NCBI GenBank assembly: GCA_964388965.1
Contig: CAYMCP010000003.1
Span: forward strand, 14,953 to 78,952
DNA from: Albibeggiatoa sp964388965
Lineage (GTDB): Bacteria; Pseudomonadota; Gammaproteobacteria; Beggiatoales; Beggiatoaceae
Direction: 5' to 3'
DNA length: 64,000 nucleotides
Positions 63,787-64,000 of the stretch are shown piece by piece. The notes below the pieces were generated by a model. That model searched no databases, was not told the origin of the DNA, and was given only the letters and a program-made list of their open reading frames with translations. The position numbers and the translations under genes are program-made. Each line of letters begins with the position of its first letter. The first letter of the stretch is position 1.

Positions 63787-64000
63787 CGGTATAACAGGGT
63801 AGGAAAAAATAGCCCAAAAGCTTTTGACCATTTGAGGCTTTAGAAAATTTTAACGGTATAACGCATATTATTTGATTAAATTTTGCACGCTTGATATAAA
63901 ATTACTTATTCAAACAATTGTGTATATAATTCATTTTACTATTTTAAATCTATAGAACCGATTTGAAATCTAGGTTAAGTAGCCAATCTTTTGATAAGAA
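63787..64000. other. Right-edge non-coding region
   Basis: No gene. AACGGTATAAC occurs twice (about 63785 and 63851). A perfect 12-base palindrome CAAAAGCTTTTG lies just after the kinase stop and might contribute to termination. Confidence 0.4.

Overview
The window looks like chromosome of a gammaproteobacterium. Typical single-copy gammaproteobacterial genes (rpsT, tyrS, rimO, yajQ, dsbC, lolCD, murB, xthA, ptsHI) sit in AT-rich DNA together with very large multidomain sensor kinases, a CHAT/STAND protein, a BLUF photoreceptor, small GTPase/roadblock genes and many short palindromic intergenic repeats. That mix resembles filamentous sulfur bacteria of the Thiotrichales (Beggiatoa-like). This placement is inference from gene content only. 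A run of exactly 100 N (47736-47835) shows it is a draft assembly.

Layout. 0-2.3 kb: a GlrR-type sigma-54 activator converging on rpsT. 2.3-6.5 kb: a cell-wall cluster (LysM/M23 peptidase, CapA-like protein, LysM-NlpC/P60 peptidase). 6.7-11.1 kb: tyrS, a CtpA protease, a YajL-like DJ-1 protein and a lytic transglycosylase. 11.3-18.3 kb: a minus-strand operon of a 1773-residue Ser/Thr kinase-AAA-GAF-histidine kinase, two MglA/COG2229-like small GTPases and a roadblock protein. 18.7-23.1 kb: a hybrid histidine kinase, three translationally coupled pseudopilins (H-I-J like) and cytochrome b561. 23.2-28.6 kb: two methyltransferases, rimO, a gene stub cut by a MITE-like element, and an isocitrate dehydrogenase fused to CBS domains. 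28.8-33.0 kb: a slipin, an SQR-like flavoprotein, gspF, a small membrane protein and a zinc-ribbon protein.

33.2-36.5 kb: a CHAT-NB-ARC-TPR protein interrupted by an 11-bp tandem duplication at its catalytic His, followed by remnants of PIN and HTH (toxin-antitoxin-like) genes. 36.6-40.3 kb: yajQ-dsbC, an elongator tRNA-Met with a clear promoter, a VOC protein and a CorB-like protein. 40.4-43.9 kb: PEP synthase with an intein beside the catalytic His. 44-48.6 kb: lolD, lolC, murB and a tandemly duplicated repeat gene around the assembly gap. 48.7-53.4 kb: a DUF945 protein, a CBS membrane protein, a membrane coiled-coil protein with BLUF, and xthA. 53.6-64 kb: small TerB-like genes, ptsH-ptsI, coiled-coil proteins, a broken NERD-domain gene and a 1257-residue hybrid kinase with three receivers and an HPt domain.

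Themes. Envelope maintenance, large signalling proteins and gene decay dominate. The strongest points for a second look are the intein, the CHAT/STAND gene with its reversible-looking duplication, the kinase/GTPase/roadblock operon, the ICDH-CBS fusion, and several families of intergenic palindromes and MITE-like repeats.
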